Assembly (NCBI RefSeq): GCF_014904745.1
Contig: NZ_JACZCS010000014.1
Span: 186,001 to 250,000 of the forward strand
DNA: 64,000 nucleotides
Direction: 5' to 3'
From: Oricola nitratireducens
Lineage (GTDB): Bacteria > Pseudomonadota > Alphaproteobacteria > Rhizobiales > Rhizobiaceae
Shown here: in pieces, positions 25,846 to 33,356 of the stretch
Numbering within the stretch: the stretch's first letter is position 1
Layout of the letters: each line of letters begins with the position of its first letter
Notes under the pieces: model-generated
Database searches by the model: none
Seen by the model: only the letters and a program-made list of their open reading frames with translations
Told to the model about the DNA's origin: nothing
Translations under genes and position numbers: made by a program

Positions 25846-26017
25846 GGTTTGCCCAATTCTGCGATGATGCCCGAAGCCTACGCGAGGAGCGTCACGGCGT
25901 CAAGGAATTATTTCCTAACATTGTACTTCGCGCACCCAAGAGCATACGCTGCGGGAACGGAAGATGACGCCGCGAAATGAATTGCTGCTACAAAATCTTT
26001 CGTGTCCGAGGGAGTTG

Positions 26018-26662
26018 ATGCGTTTTCATCTGATTTACAGTGGGCAACTACCGTCATCCGGCAACAAATCGAAGCCCGACGACGCGCGAAAGATTCGCGA
26101 CGCATTGCATTGTCAGATGGAAGAACTTTGGAAGGTACATCGCGTTCTTCATCGCCTTCGTCAAACGGCAATAGTCTATCGTGAAGGCGATAGCCGTATG
26201 TTTACCAACGACTCACCTTTCGGGGTTGAGCGTGACGTCGATCAATATCCTGCTAGAGAAGATGAGGTCGATCTGACCACGCCTATTGATATCGACGGGC
26301 AAGAATTTGTGCCGCTTATTCGAAAATCGCTAGATCTGAATTGCTCGTTGAGCATCAGTTTTCTAAGGCAGGAGGATCCTGGCGAACTAGTCTTGCAAGG
26401 CGGCGATCTGGATGGCCGCATAAAGACGCTGCTTGACGCGCTGACCATGCCAAAACCAGAGAATGCTGTTCGCTTTCCGCAATCTCAGAAGAGGACGTAT
26501 TGCCTAATGGAGAGCGACTCTCTCGTTTATAATTTCGAAGTCGACACAGGCAGGTTACTCTTTCCAGAGAGGACGCATCCTCATGAGGTTCATTTATTGA
26601 TCGAGGTTTCAGTCAACATTCTACGGGTAGGCAGCTGGAATATGCCACTTTTGGGAAGTTAA
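26018..26662 (+). CDS. Hypothetical protein with RusA-like resolvase motif
   Basis: A 214-residue soluble protein; the start at 26018 (MRFHLIYSGQ) has GAGGGAG upstream, while 25964 would add 18 residues. The segment GGDLDGRIKTLLDAL reproduces the D-x-D-x3-K spacing of the RusA Holliday-junction resolvase active site, and a later acidic MESDSLVYNFEVD could supply the third carboxylate. It is longer than typical RusA (about 120). The DNA here is visibly richer in A and T than its neighbours, suggesting transfer. Its stop overlaps the convergent small gene by three bases. A nuclease role is inference. Confidence 0.6.
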   Translation: MRFHLIYSGQLPSSGNKSKPDDARKIRDALHCQMEELWKVHRVLHRLRQTAIVYREGDSRMFTNDSPFGVERDVDQYPAREDEVDLTTPIDIDGQEFVPLIRKSLDLNCSLSISFLRQEDPGELVLQGGDLDGRIKTLLDALTMPKPENAVRFPQSQKRTYCLMESDSLVYNFEVDTGRLLFPERTHPHEVHLLIEVSVNILRVGSWNMPLLGS

Positions 26663-26841
26663 TCTGCCTTTTTCGGTTTCAGCAAAACGCCCAAAGCTTC
26701 AGAAAAACGCTCCCCTGACTCGTCGGCCTCAAGCTCCCGAGCGGTTTCCTCGAACCGCTCGGATTGCTCTTTCTGACTAAGCTTACTGGCCTTTTTTCCA
26801 CTTGGCTTTTGGCTTGTATTTTGATGGTCGCCAGATGCCAT
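26659..26841 (-). CDS. Small conserved hydrophilic protein
   Basis: A 60-residue protein rich in Lys, Ser and Glu. The C-terminal half QSERFEETARELEADESGERF resembles small proteins common in Hyphomicrobiales that carry an ERFxETARxxxxDESGxxF motif. The start at 26841 has AAGGCGAG upstream; 26865 is an alternative. It converges on the RusA-motif gene with overlapping stops. The function is unknown. Confidence 0.55.
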   Translation of the reverse strand: MASGDHQNTSQKPSGKKASKLSQKEQSERFEETARELEADESGERFSEALGVLLKPKKAD

Positions 26842-26920
26842 ATGGCTTCTCGCCTTGCCGCCCATCTTTCCGATGCGCACGACACCGCCGCCGCAAGAGA
26901 GCCGGACGAACCCGCTCCGT

Positions 26921-27165
26921 TCACACGTCGGCCATCTCGGAATTCTGTGCGGCGTTGTTGGCAAGCGCCTCGTTGACGTCGCGGATCGCATCGTCGAGCA
27001 GCGTTTCCATGCGCCGGCGGGCAAGGTCGGGATCGCGGTCGCGGATCGCTTCCAGCACGTCGCCATGCTGCCGGAGGCGCTCGTCCTTGATGGTGGCGAC
27101 GGCCGCGCCGCGCCAGCTGAGCCGGGTTCTTCTGCCCCGCCGGGTCGACGGGTCCCGGGTCCCGA
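26921..27165 (-). pseudogene. Remnant of a GntR-family (FCD domain) regulator
   Basis: Read on the minus strand in the frame ending at the TGA at 26921-26923, the sequence gives RLRQHGDVLEAIRDRDPDLA, then RRRMETLLDDAIRDV and ALANNAAQNSEMADV. This is the C-terminal part of an FCD ligand domain of a GntR regulator. No N-terminal HTH and no start codon precede it; the dodecin stop abuts at 27166. A truncation or deletion that removed the front of the gene is the simplest reading. Confidence 0.5.
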
Positions 27166-27375
27166 TCAGCCTTCCAGCGTGAAGCCGATCTTCACCGTCA
27201 CCTGCCAGTGGGCGATCTGGCCGTCCTCAATATGGCCGCGCGTCTCCGTCACCTCGAACCAGTGCATGTGGCGGACGGTTTTCGCCGCGACGGCGATCGC
27301 GTTTGCGACAGCGTCCTCGATGCCGGTGGCCGAGGATCCGGTCAGCTCGATCGACTTGTAGACGTGGTTGCTCAT
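27166..27375 (-). CDS. Dodecin family flavin-binding protein
   Basis: A 69-residue dodecin with [14 protein letters not shown], then the segment [19 protein letters not shown] in which Trp39 and neighbouring residues stack on flavin in characterised dodecins, and the final strand [11 protein letters not shown]. Dodecins form hollow dodecamers that store or buffer riboflavin/FMN in the cytoplasm. The start has GGGAGGAG upstream. Confidence 0.92.
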   Translation of the reverse strand: MSNHVYKSIELTGSSATGIEDAVANAIAVAAKTVRHMHWFEVTETRGHIEDGQIAHWQVTVKIGFTLEG

Positions 27376-27461
27376 GGTCTCCTCCCGTTGGTTCGTCCTG
27401 CATGCCGTCCGCCGCGAAGCCGTCCGCGACGCCGGGCGCGCATCCGGCCTGCCATGCATGC

Positions 27462-28316
27462 TCAGGCAGGCGCGCTGCTGATCAGCCACATCGCGCCCGG
27501 CAGGCGCACGCTCGCGCCATCCGCATGGGGCGCCAGTTCCTCGCGCAGGGACGCGACGGCGGCCGAGACAACCTCCGCCGGCTGGTTGCGCAGCCAGCTG
27601 TTCACGGCGCCGATCTGGGTCGATTGCACCACGGCTTCCTCCAGCCCGCGGCCGGCGGCGATGTCGAGATCCATATCGAGCTTCTCGAAGCGCGGCGGCG
27701 CCCAGCCGGCCGCCGTGAAAACCTCGGCGACGTGGTCCGGATCGGCGAAGGCGAACATTCCGGGGGCGTTGGGAACCGGTTCCGGCCGCGGCGGCAGGTG
27801 CCGCGCGACGGCTGTCATCGGCACCTCCATCCACGGGTTTTCGGCCAGCGCGCGCCAGCACACGAGGGCCATGCGCGCCTCCGGAGCCGCGCCGCGGCGC
27901 ATATTGGCGAATGCCGCCACCCTGTCGCCGAAGAACGTCACGCCGAATGCCGAGGTCAGCAGATCATATTGGTCCAGCGCCGCCACAGCGGGATCGTCGT
28001 GGCGCCAATCGACATTGGCGATGCCGGCGGCGGTCGCGCGCCGCTCACCCTCGGCCAGCATCGGCCCCGAGATATCGAACCCCGCGACGCGGCCGGAGGG
28101 ACCGACGGCGCGCGCAAGCTCCAGCGTGGGCGCGCCGCAGCCGCAACCGATATCGACCACCCGTTCGCCGGCACGCGGCGCGGCAAAGGCGAGCAAGGCG
28201 TCCGTCACCGCCGTGAGCGTGATGTCGGTGTGCTCCTGTCGAGCTACCCAGGTCTGGCCGCCATTCCCGTTCCAGAAGGCCAGCATGTCGGCATTGATCT
28301 CTTCGAGGGCGGCCAT
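27462..28316 (-). CDS. Class I SAM-dependent methyltransferase
   Basis: A 284-residue protein with the Rossmann SAM-binding motif [19 protein letters not shown] near residue 53-71, an acidic residue after beta-2 (GFDISGPM) and a late [14 protein letters not shown] segment typical of small-molecule methyltransferases. The substrate cannot be told. It lies 86 bases upstream of dodecin on the same strand. The start has AGGAGGACTTGC upstream. Confidence 0.85.
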   Translation of the reverse strand: MAALEEINADMLAFWNGNGGQTWVARQEHTDITLTAVTDALLAFAAPRAGERVVDIGCGCGAPTLELARAVGPSGRVAGFDISGPMLAEGERRATAAGIANVDWRHDDPAVAALDQYDLLTSAFGVTFFGDRVAAFANMRRGAAPEARMALVCWRALAENPWMEVPMTAVARHLPPRPEPVPNAPGMFAFADPDHVAEVFTAAGWAPPRFEKLDMDLDIAAGRGLEEAVVQSTQIGAVNSWLRNQPAEVVSAAVASLREELAPHADGASVRLPGAMWLISSAPA

Positions 28317-28454
28317 GCAAGTCCTCCTCTTGCCGGGCGATCATGCATGCTGCGCCGTCGCAGGGCCGATTGCAAGCCGCGGCCCGGTCGGACGCGGCCG
28401 TCCAACCGCCGTTGTTCGATGTTCGCTTATCGCCGTACGCCGCCGGCAATCCCG

Positions 28455-29375
28455 TCACTGTCCCGTAGCATCCACCGCCGGAACGGCCTTCAGATAGGCG
28501 GCGATGGCGTCGCGGTCTTCCGCCGTCAGCTTCGCCATGTTCTCCTGCACCTCGACCATCGAGCCGCCGACGCTGTCGAATGCCGGCGTGAAGCCGCTTT
28601 CCAGATAATAGGCGATGTCGGCCTGCGACCAGTCGCCGATGCCGCCCTTGCCGCCGGTGATATTCGGCACGCGGCCCTCGCCGTCAGGGTTCGGCGCGCC
28701 GGAGAGCCATTTCGCCTGGATCAGGCCGCCGGCGACATCGCGCGGCGTGTGGCACTCGCCGCAATGGCCGGGCCCCTCGACCAGATACTGGCCGCGCAGC
28801 AATTGCGGATCGTCGGTCTGGAGATCGATCACCGGCGCGGGGTCGAGATAGAGCAGCTTCCACAGGCCGAGGCCGCGCCTGACGGTGAACGGGAAGCCGA
28901 GCCGGTGACCGGGCGCCCTGCCCTCGACGGCCGGCAGCGTCTTCAGGAAGGCCCACAGATCGGCGACGTCGCGCGGTTTCATGCGCGTATAGGACGTGTA
29001 GGGAAAGGCCGGGTAGAGATGTGCGCCGGCCGGCGACACGCCGCGCAGCATCGCGTTGGCGAAATCGCCGCGCGACCAGGCGCCGATGCCGTCATTGCGA
29101 TCGGGGGAGATGTTCGGCGCGACGAAATCGCCGAAACCGCTTTTCAGCACATGGCCGCCGCCGAGCTTCAGCCTGTCGTCGCCCTCGGCCTTGTCGGCGG
29201 CATGGCAGGAGGCGCAGCCGCCGGCCCAGAACATGGTCTCGCCGCGCGCCGCGTCGCCCTCGGGAAGCGCGGCCAGCGTCGCCTCCGGCAGGGTGCGCGG
29301 CATCGTCAGGACATAGAATGCAAGCCCGCCCGCGATCGCGGCCAGAACGGCAATCGTGGCGAGCTTGCGGAGCAT
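28455..29375 (-). CDS. Membrane-anchored diheme cytochrome c
   Basis: A 306-residue protein with an N-terminal membrane anchor (about residues 6-22) and two c-type heme sites, CASCH (Cys54 to His58) and CGECH (Cys205 to His209). Met ligands are available in each half. The architecture matches gluconate/alcohol dehydrogenase-type cytochrome subunits that pass electrons in the periplasm, but no dehydrogenase gene is nearby. It follows cytochrome c556 by four bases and is co-transcribed with it. The start is MLRKLATIAV at 29375. Confidence 0.9.
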   Translation of the reverse strand: MLRKLATIAVLAAIAGGLAFYVLTMPRTLPEATLAALPEGDAARGETMFWAGGCASCHAADKAEGDDRLKLGGGHVLKSGFGDFVAPNISPDRNDGIGAWSRGDFANAMLRGVSPAGAHLYPAFPYTSYTRMKPRDVADLWAFLKTLPAVEGRAPGHRLGFPFTVRRGLGLWKLLYLDPAPVIDLQTDDPQLLRGQYLVEGPGHCGECHTPRDVAGGLIQAKWLSGAPNPDGEGRVPNITGGKGGIGDWSQADIAYYLESGFTPAFDSVGGSMVEVQENMAKLTAEDRDAIAAYLKAVPAVDATGQ

Positions 29376-29379
29376 GGGA

Positions 29380-29829
29380 TTACTGGCGGACCTGGTAGCC
29401 TTCGTGGCAGCTCTTGCAGGTGCCGAAAATCGGGCCGACCGCCGCCTTGAAGGCGTCGAGATCGGCCGGGCCGTCCTTGCCGGAGGCCTGCATGGCCGCC
29501 GCAACCGCGGTCTGGAACTTGGCGAGCTCGGCGTCGAAGCCGGCGCGGTCTTCCCAGATCTTCGGCGAGGCATGGGTGTCGGCGCCCATGTCCGAACCTT
29601 CGGGGAAATAATCGCCGAAGGTGTGGGCCGTCGCGTTGAACGATGCGATCGCCGCCTTGGCGACGGCGGGGCTGTAGGCGATCTCGCCCTTCATCATGCC
29701 GGCGGACGCACCGGCGGCGGCGCCGTTGGCCTGCATCAGGGACTTGCGGGCAGCGATCGGATCGTCGGCCGCGTAAGCGGCGGCGGCGGTCGCGGCGAGA
29801 AGGGAGATTACGAGAAACGTCTTCTTCAC
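29380..29829 (-). CDS. Cytochrome c556 (class II c-type cytochrome)
   Basis: A 149-residue protein starting at GTG 29829, supported by AGGAGGA six bases upstream. A signal peptide (VKKTFLVISLLAATAAAAYA) precedes a four-helix-bundle domain with the heme motif CKSCHEGY near the C-terminus, as expected for the c'/c556 class. A Met in helix 1 (RKSLMQANG) could be the sixth ligand, indicating low-spin c556 rather than c'. It is a periplasmic electron carrier, encoded just before the diheme cytochrome. Confidence 0.92.
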   Translation of the reverse strand: MKKTFLVISLLAATAAAAYAADDPIAARKSLMQANGAAAGASAGMMKGEIAYSPAVAKAAIASFNATAHTFGDYFPEGSDMGADTHASPKIWEDRAGFDAELAKFQTAVAAAMQASGKDGPADLDAFKAAVGPIFGTCKSCHEGYQVRQ

Positions 29830-29946
29830 TAGGATCCTCCTGGGGTTGGTACGCTCTGGTTGGACCCGAAGATTGCGACAATTATTCCCGCTCAGGTGGT
29901 CACGGTTTCGTGAATTCGCAATGTCCGGCTGCGACACAGTGTCAAC

Positions 29947-29985
29947 GGAAACGAAACGCGGCCCCGCACAGGATGCGGAGCCGCG
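29947..29985 (-). terminator. Intrinsic terminator downstream of sodB
   Basis: On the minus strand a 12-bp stem (29974-29985 with 29957-29968, one G-T wobble) and a five-base loop are followed by tttcgtttcc. It sits 28 bases past the superoxide dismutase stop, in the right orientation. Confidence 0.7.
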
Positions 29986-30013
29986 CCGATACAGTCTGCG
30001 GTGACGGCGCTTG

Positions 30014-30616
30014 TCAGGCCGTCGCGGCCTCGTACATTTCCAGGACGTAGTCCCAGTTGATCAGGCTGTCGACGAAGGCCTCGAGATATTTCGGGCGCGC
30101 GTTGCGGTAGTCGATATAGTAGGAATGTTCCCACACATCGACGCCGAGGATCGGCGCCACGCCGTGGATCAGCGGGTTCTCGCCGTTCGGCGTCTTCATG
30201 ATCTCCAGCTTGCCGTCCTTGACGGCGATCCAGGCCCAGCCGGAGCCGAACTGGGTCGCGCCGGCATTGATGAAGTCGGCGCGGAACTGGTCGTAGCCGC
30301 CGAGATCAGAGTCGATCGCCGAGGCGATCTTGCCCGGCAGAGACCGGCCGCCGCCGCCCTTTTTCATCCATTTCCAGAAATGGATGTGGTTGTAGTGCTG
30401 GCCCGCATTGTTGAAGAGCCCCGGGTTCTTGCCGTGCGACTGCTTGACGATCTCCTCGAGCGAAAGCCCGTCCATCCCGGCCTCGGCGGCGAGCTTGTTG
30501 CCGTTGTCGACATAGGCCTTGTGGTGCTTGTCGTGGTGATACTCCAAAGTCTCCTTCGACATGAAGGGCGTAAGTGCTTCGTAATCATAGGGAAGTTCGG
30601 GAAGCGTAAAGGCCAT
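30014..30616 (-). CDS. sodB: Superoxide dismutase, Fe type
   Basis: A 200-residue enzyme that dismutates superoxide in the cytoplasm. Metal ligands are His27 (EYHHDKHHKAYV), His77 (QHYNHIHFW) and the Asp and His of DVWEHSYYIDY. A Gln sits four residues before His77 (NNAGQHYNH), the position that carries Gln in Fe enzymes and Gly in Mn enzymes, so iron is favoured. The start MAFTLPELPY follows AAAAGGAGA. It is followed by a strong terminator and so is probably monocistronic. Confidence 0.95.
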   Translation of the reverse strand: MAFTLPELPYDYEALTPFMSKETLEYHHDKHHKAYVDNGNKLAAEAGMDGLSLEEIVKQSHGKNPGLFNNAGQHYNHIHFWKWMKKGGGGRSLPGKIASAIDSDLGGYDQFRADFINAGATQFGSGWAWIAVKDGKLEIMKTPNGENPLIHGVAPILGVDVWEHSYYIDYRNARPKYLEAFVDSLINWDYVLEMYEAATA

Positions 30617-30745
30617 TGGGGGTCTCCTTTTCAAAATAATTCGTATCGAAACCGGCGCGCCCGGAGGATCGACCGCGCTGCCAAGCAGACACATAGAATT
30701 CCAGCGGCCTTACGGCAACAAACGAAGCAGGTTTTTTCTGCCCGT

Positions 30746-31612
30746 TCAGGAATGCGCCCAGTCCCAGTAGAGTTCGCGCGCCTTGGCCGCGATTGGTCCG
30801 GGTTGGAGTTCGCGATCCTCAATCCTGACAATGGGTACGACCTTGGAATGGTTCCCGGTCGAGAAAATTTCGTCGGCATCCATGAAGTCATCGACCGTCA
30901 GCGCCTTCTCGACCGTCTTGAAGCCGTATTGCAGCAGCAGATCGATCGTGCGCGAGCGCGTGATCCCGGAGAGGAATGTGCCGTTCGGGGCCGGCGTGAA
31001 GACCTGTGAATCCTTGACGATAAACACATTCGACGCGCCTGTTTCCGCGACATTACCGAGCATGTCGCGCACCAGGCAATTATCGAAGCCGCGGCTCTTG
31101 GCCTCGAGAATGGCGCGGCCGTTGTTGGGATAGAGGCAGCCTGCCTTGGCATTGGTCGGCATGGTCTCGATGGTCGGCCGGCGGAAAGGCGACACGGTCA
31201 CCGAAAAGCCCTTCGGCGGCAGCATTGGCGCCTCGTGCAGGCACAGGCAGAATCGCGTCGATTCAGGATCGGCCGGAACCGACATGTAGCCGCCATGCTC
31301 GGCCCAGTACATCGGGCGGATATAGACGGCGGTCTTGCCGTCGAATTTCTTCAACCCGTCCCAGGTCAGTCCGACAATCTCGTCCGCGCTCATGGTTGGT
31401 TTGAGGCCGAGCGCGACCGCAGATGCGTTCACGCGAGCAGCGTGGCGGTCGAGATCGGGAGCAACGCCCTCGAACCAGCGAGCGCCGTCGAACACCGAGG
31501 AACCCAGCCACATCGCATGTGTGCGCGGCCCGATGATCGGCACGTTACCCTCGTACCAGTCGCCATCGACATAGGTCCACGTCGCCGTTTGGGCAGAAAT
31601 ATCGACCGCCAT
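30746..31612 (-). CDS. Branched-chain amino-acid aminotransferase family protein (class IV)
   Basis: A 288-residue fold-type IV PLP enzyme. The Schiff-base Lys is probably Lys156 in TNAKAGCLYPNN; the cofactor phosphate region includes GNVAETGASNVFIV. The start at 31612 (MAVDISAQTA) follows GAGGAGA. It probably transaminates leucine, isoleucine and valine with 2-oxoglutarate. D-amino-acid or aminodeoxychorismate-lyase paralogues share the fold, so specificity is inferred. It is separated from sodB by about 130 bases. Confidence 0.87.
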   Translation of the reverse strand: MAVDISAQTATWTYVDGDWYEGNVPIIGPRTHAMWLGSSVFDGARWFEGVAPDLDRHAARVNASAVALGLKPTMSADEIVGLTWDGLKKFDGKTAVYIRPMYWAEHGGYMSVPADPESTRFCLCLHEAPMLPPKGFSVTVSPFRRPTIETMPTNAKAGCLYPNNGRAILEAKSRGFDNCLVRDMLGNVAETGASNVFIVKDSQVFTPAPNGTFLSGITRSRTIDLLLQYGFKTVEKALTVDDFMDADEIFSTGNHSKVVPIVRIEDRELQPGPIAAKARELYWDWAHS

Positions 31613-31755
31613 TTCCGTCTCCTCGATTGTCGTTCGCGGCAACGCAAAACGGATTTATGCCGCGCAGTCAATCGCCGCGAGATGTTGCTACCGCACCGCC
31701 GCCTATTGACGGTCAACCACGCTTTGCCCAATGTCTGCGCAATCGGAACGGAAAA

Positions 31756-32406
31756 ATGTCCTTCAAAGCCTATGTATTCGACGCCTACGGCACCCTGTTC
31801 GACGTTCATGCGGCCGTGCGCAAGCACGCCGAGTCGCTCGGTCCGGCCGGCAGACAGCTCTCCGAAATCTGGCGCGCCAAGCAGCTCGAATATTCCTGGA
31901 TCCGCACGCTCATGGGATCCTACACCGATTTCTGGCGGTTGACCGAGGAAGCGCTCGATTACGCGCTCGCTGTCGTGCCCGGCATCGACCCCTCGTTTCG
32001 CGATCCGCTGCTGGAAGCCTACTGGACGCTCGACTGCTATCCGGAAGTGCCCGACATGCTGGCGCGGCTGCGCGAGAGCGGCGCGTCGACGGCGATCCTT
32101 TCGAACGGTTCGACCGACATGCTCGACGCCGCCGTGCAGTCGGCTGAACTGTCGGGCCTGTTCGACGCCGTCCTGTCGGTCGACGCGATCAAGATGTTCA
32201 AGACCGCGCCGCAGGTCTACCAGATGGTGACGGACACCTTCGATCTTCAGCCCAGCGAAATATCGTTCCAGTCGTCCAACCGTTGGGATATTGCCGGCGC
32301 GCACAAATTCGGGTTCGAAACCGTCTGGATCAATCGTGCCGGCCTGCCCGACGAATACCTGAATTACGGGCCCGGGCGCGTCATCGCCGACCTGACGGCC
32401 CTTTAA
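31756..32406 (+). CDS. L-2-haloacid dehalogenase (HAD type II)
   Basis: A 216-residue protein with the full type II haloacid dehalogenase set: nucleophile Asp9 in FDAYGTLFDVH, Ser in LSNGS, Lys in IKMFKTAPQVY, and SSNRWDIAGAHKFGF, the motif specific to true dehalogenases. It would hydrolyse L-2-haloalkanoates to D-2-hydroxyacids. The start at 31756 gives the normal family length. It is divergent from the aminotransferase. Compare the weaker match at 22016. Confidence 0.9.
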   Translation: MSFKAYVFDAYGTLFDVHAAVRKHAESLGPAGRQLSEIWRAKQLEYSWIRTLMGSYTDFWRLTEEALDYALAVVPGIDPSFRDPLLEAYWTLDCYPEVPDMLARLRESGASTAILSNGSTDMLDAAVQSAELSGLFDAVLSVDAIKMFKTAPQVYQMVTDTFDLQPSEISFQSSNRWDIAGAHKFGFETVWINRAGLPDEYLNYGPGRVIADLTAL

Positions 32407-32590
32407 AGCTCCAACCTGCCAAGTGTTGCTGCGCTGCAACGGTTACGCCGGTTTCGACACAACCGGCGCCATACGGTCCCTTTGCCGCCGAATTTCTCTC
32501 AAATCTTCTCGCAAAAACGGCTAATGGCCCTATTCCTTGTTTCGAGCAGTCGCTCGACGGCAAACGCACCGACATTGCGATGGATTTACT

Positions 32591-33301
32591 ATGAAAGACC
32601 TTTCGCGCCGCAATTTCCTTGCCACTTCAGCGGCCCTGACCGCCGGTTTCGCCGTCAGCGCCTGCACCACGGCCGACGGCTCTTCCGGCAGAGCCGGCCT
32701 CACTTTCGGCAACCCGCTGCCGGAGTTTCCGCCCTATGCGACGATGTATGCCGCCGTCAGCGACAGCGGCTACAACATCCCCGCCGTGCCTTACACCAAG
32801 GTTCCCGAGCGGTTCCTGCGCCAGATCGTGCGCGATCCGACCGGCGAGCCGAAGGGCACCCTCGTCGTCGATACGGGCTCGCATTTCCTTTATCTGGTCC
32901 TCGGCAACGGATACGCGATCCGTTATGGTGTTGGCCTTGGCCGCGCTGGCTTCGAATGGTCCGGCCGCGCCGAAATCGGCGCCAAGCGTGAATGGCCGAA
33001 ATGGTTTCCGCCGGATGAAATGGTCGACCGCGAACCGAAGCTGGAAAAATACCGCGTCAGTTACGACAAGCAGAACGACGTCTACAATGGCGGCATGGAG
33101 CCGGGCATTACCAATCCGCTTGGCGCGCGGGCGCTCTATCTCTACCAGGACGGCAAGGACACGCTCTACCGCCTGCACGGATCGCCGGAATGGAACTCGA
33201 TCGGCAAGTCGGTATCGTCCGGCTGCGTACGGCTGATGAACCAGGACATTCTCGATCTCTACGACCGCGTCCCCATGAAAACGCCGGTTCTGGTCCGCTA
33301 A
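32591..33301 (+). CDS. L,D-transpeptidase (YkuD domain), predicted Tat lipoprotein
   Basis: A 236-residue protein. The N-terminus carries a twin-arginine motif (SRRNFLATSA) followed by a lipobox VSAC at Cys25, so it may be a Tat-exported lipoprotein. The YkuD catalytic motif is present: HGSPEWNSIGKSVSSGCVRL, with His and Cys separated as in ErfK/YbiS enzymes. It makes 3-3 crosslinks in peptidoglycan or attaches proteins to the wall in the periplasm. The start MKDLSRRNFL at 32591 is chosen to give the signal. It ends at a strong shared terminator. Confidence 0.92.
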   Translation: MKDLSRRNFLATSAALTAGFAVSACTTADGSSGRAGLTFGNPLPEFPPYATMYAAVSDSGYNIPAVPYTKVPERFLRQIVRDPTGEPKGTLVVDTGSHFLYLVLGNGYAIRYGVGLGRAGFEWSGRAEIGAKREWPKWFPPDEMVDREPKLEKYRVSYDKQNDVYNGGMEPGITNPLGARALYLYQDGKDTLYRLHGSPEWNSIGKSVSSGCVRLMNQDILDLYDRVPMKTPVLVR

Positions 33302-33327
33302 CCGGATTTCACTCGATCAACCATCAG

Positions 33328-33354
33328 AAAACGCCGGCGACATGCCGGCGTTTT
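33328..33354. terminator. Bidirectional intrinsic terminator
   Basis: A perfect 11-bp inverted repeat, AAAACGCCGGC (33328-33338) and GCCGGCGTTTT (33344-33354), encloses a five-base loop. It serves the L,D-transpeptidase on the plus strand and the HerA-like ATPase on the minus strand. Confidence 0.9.
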
Positions 33355-33356
33355 CG

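Noticed and set aside
32447-32467. 7-bp hairpin (GCCGGTT/AACCGGC) after the haloacid dehalogenase
   Set aside because: It is not followed by a T-run, so I do not call it a terminator.
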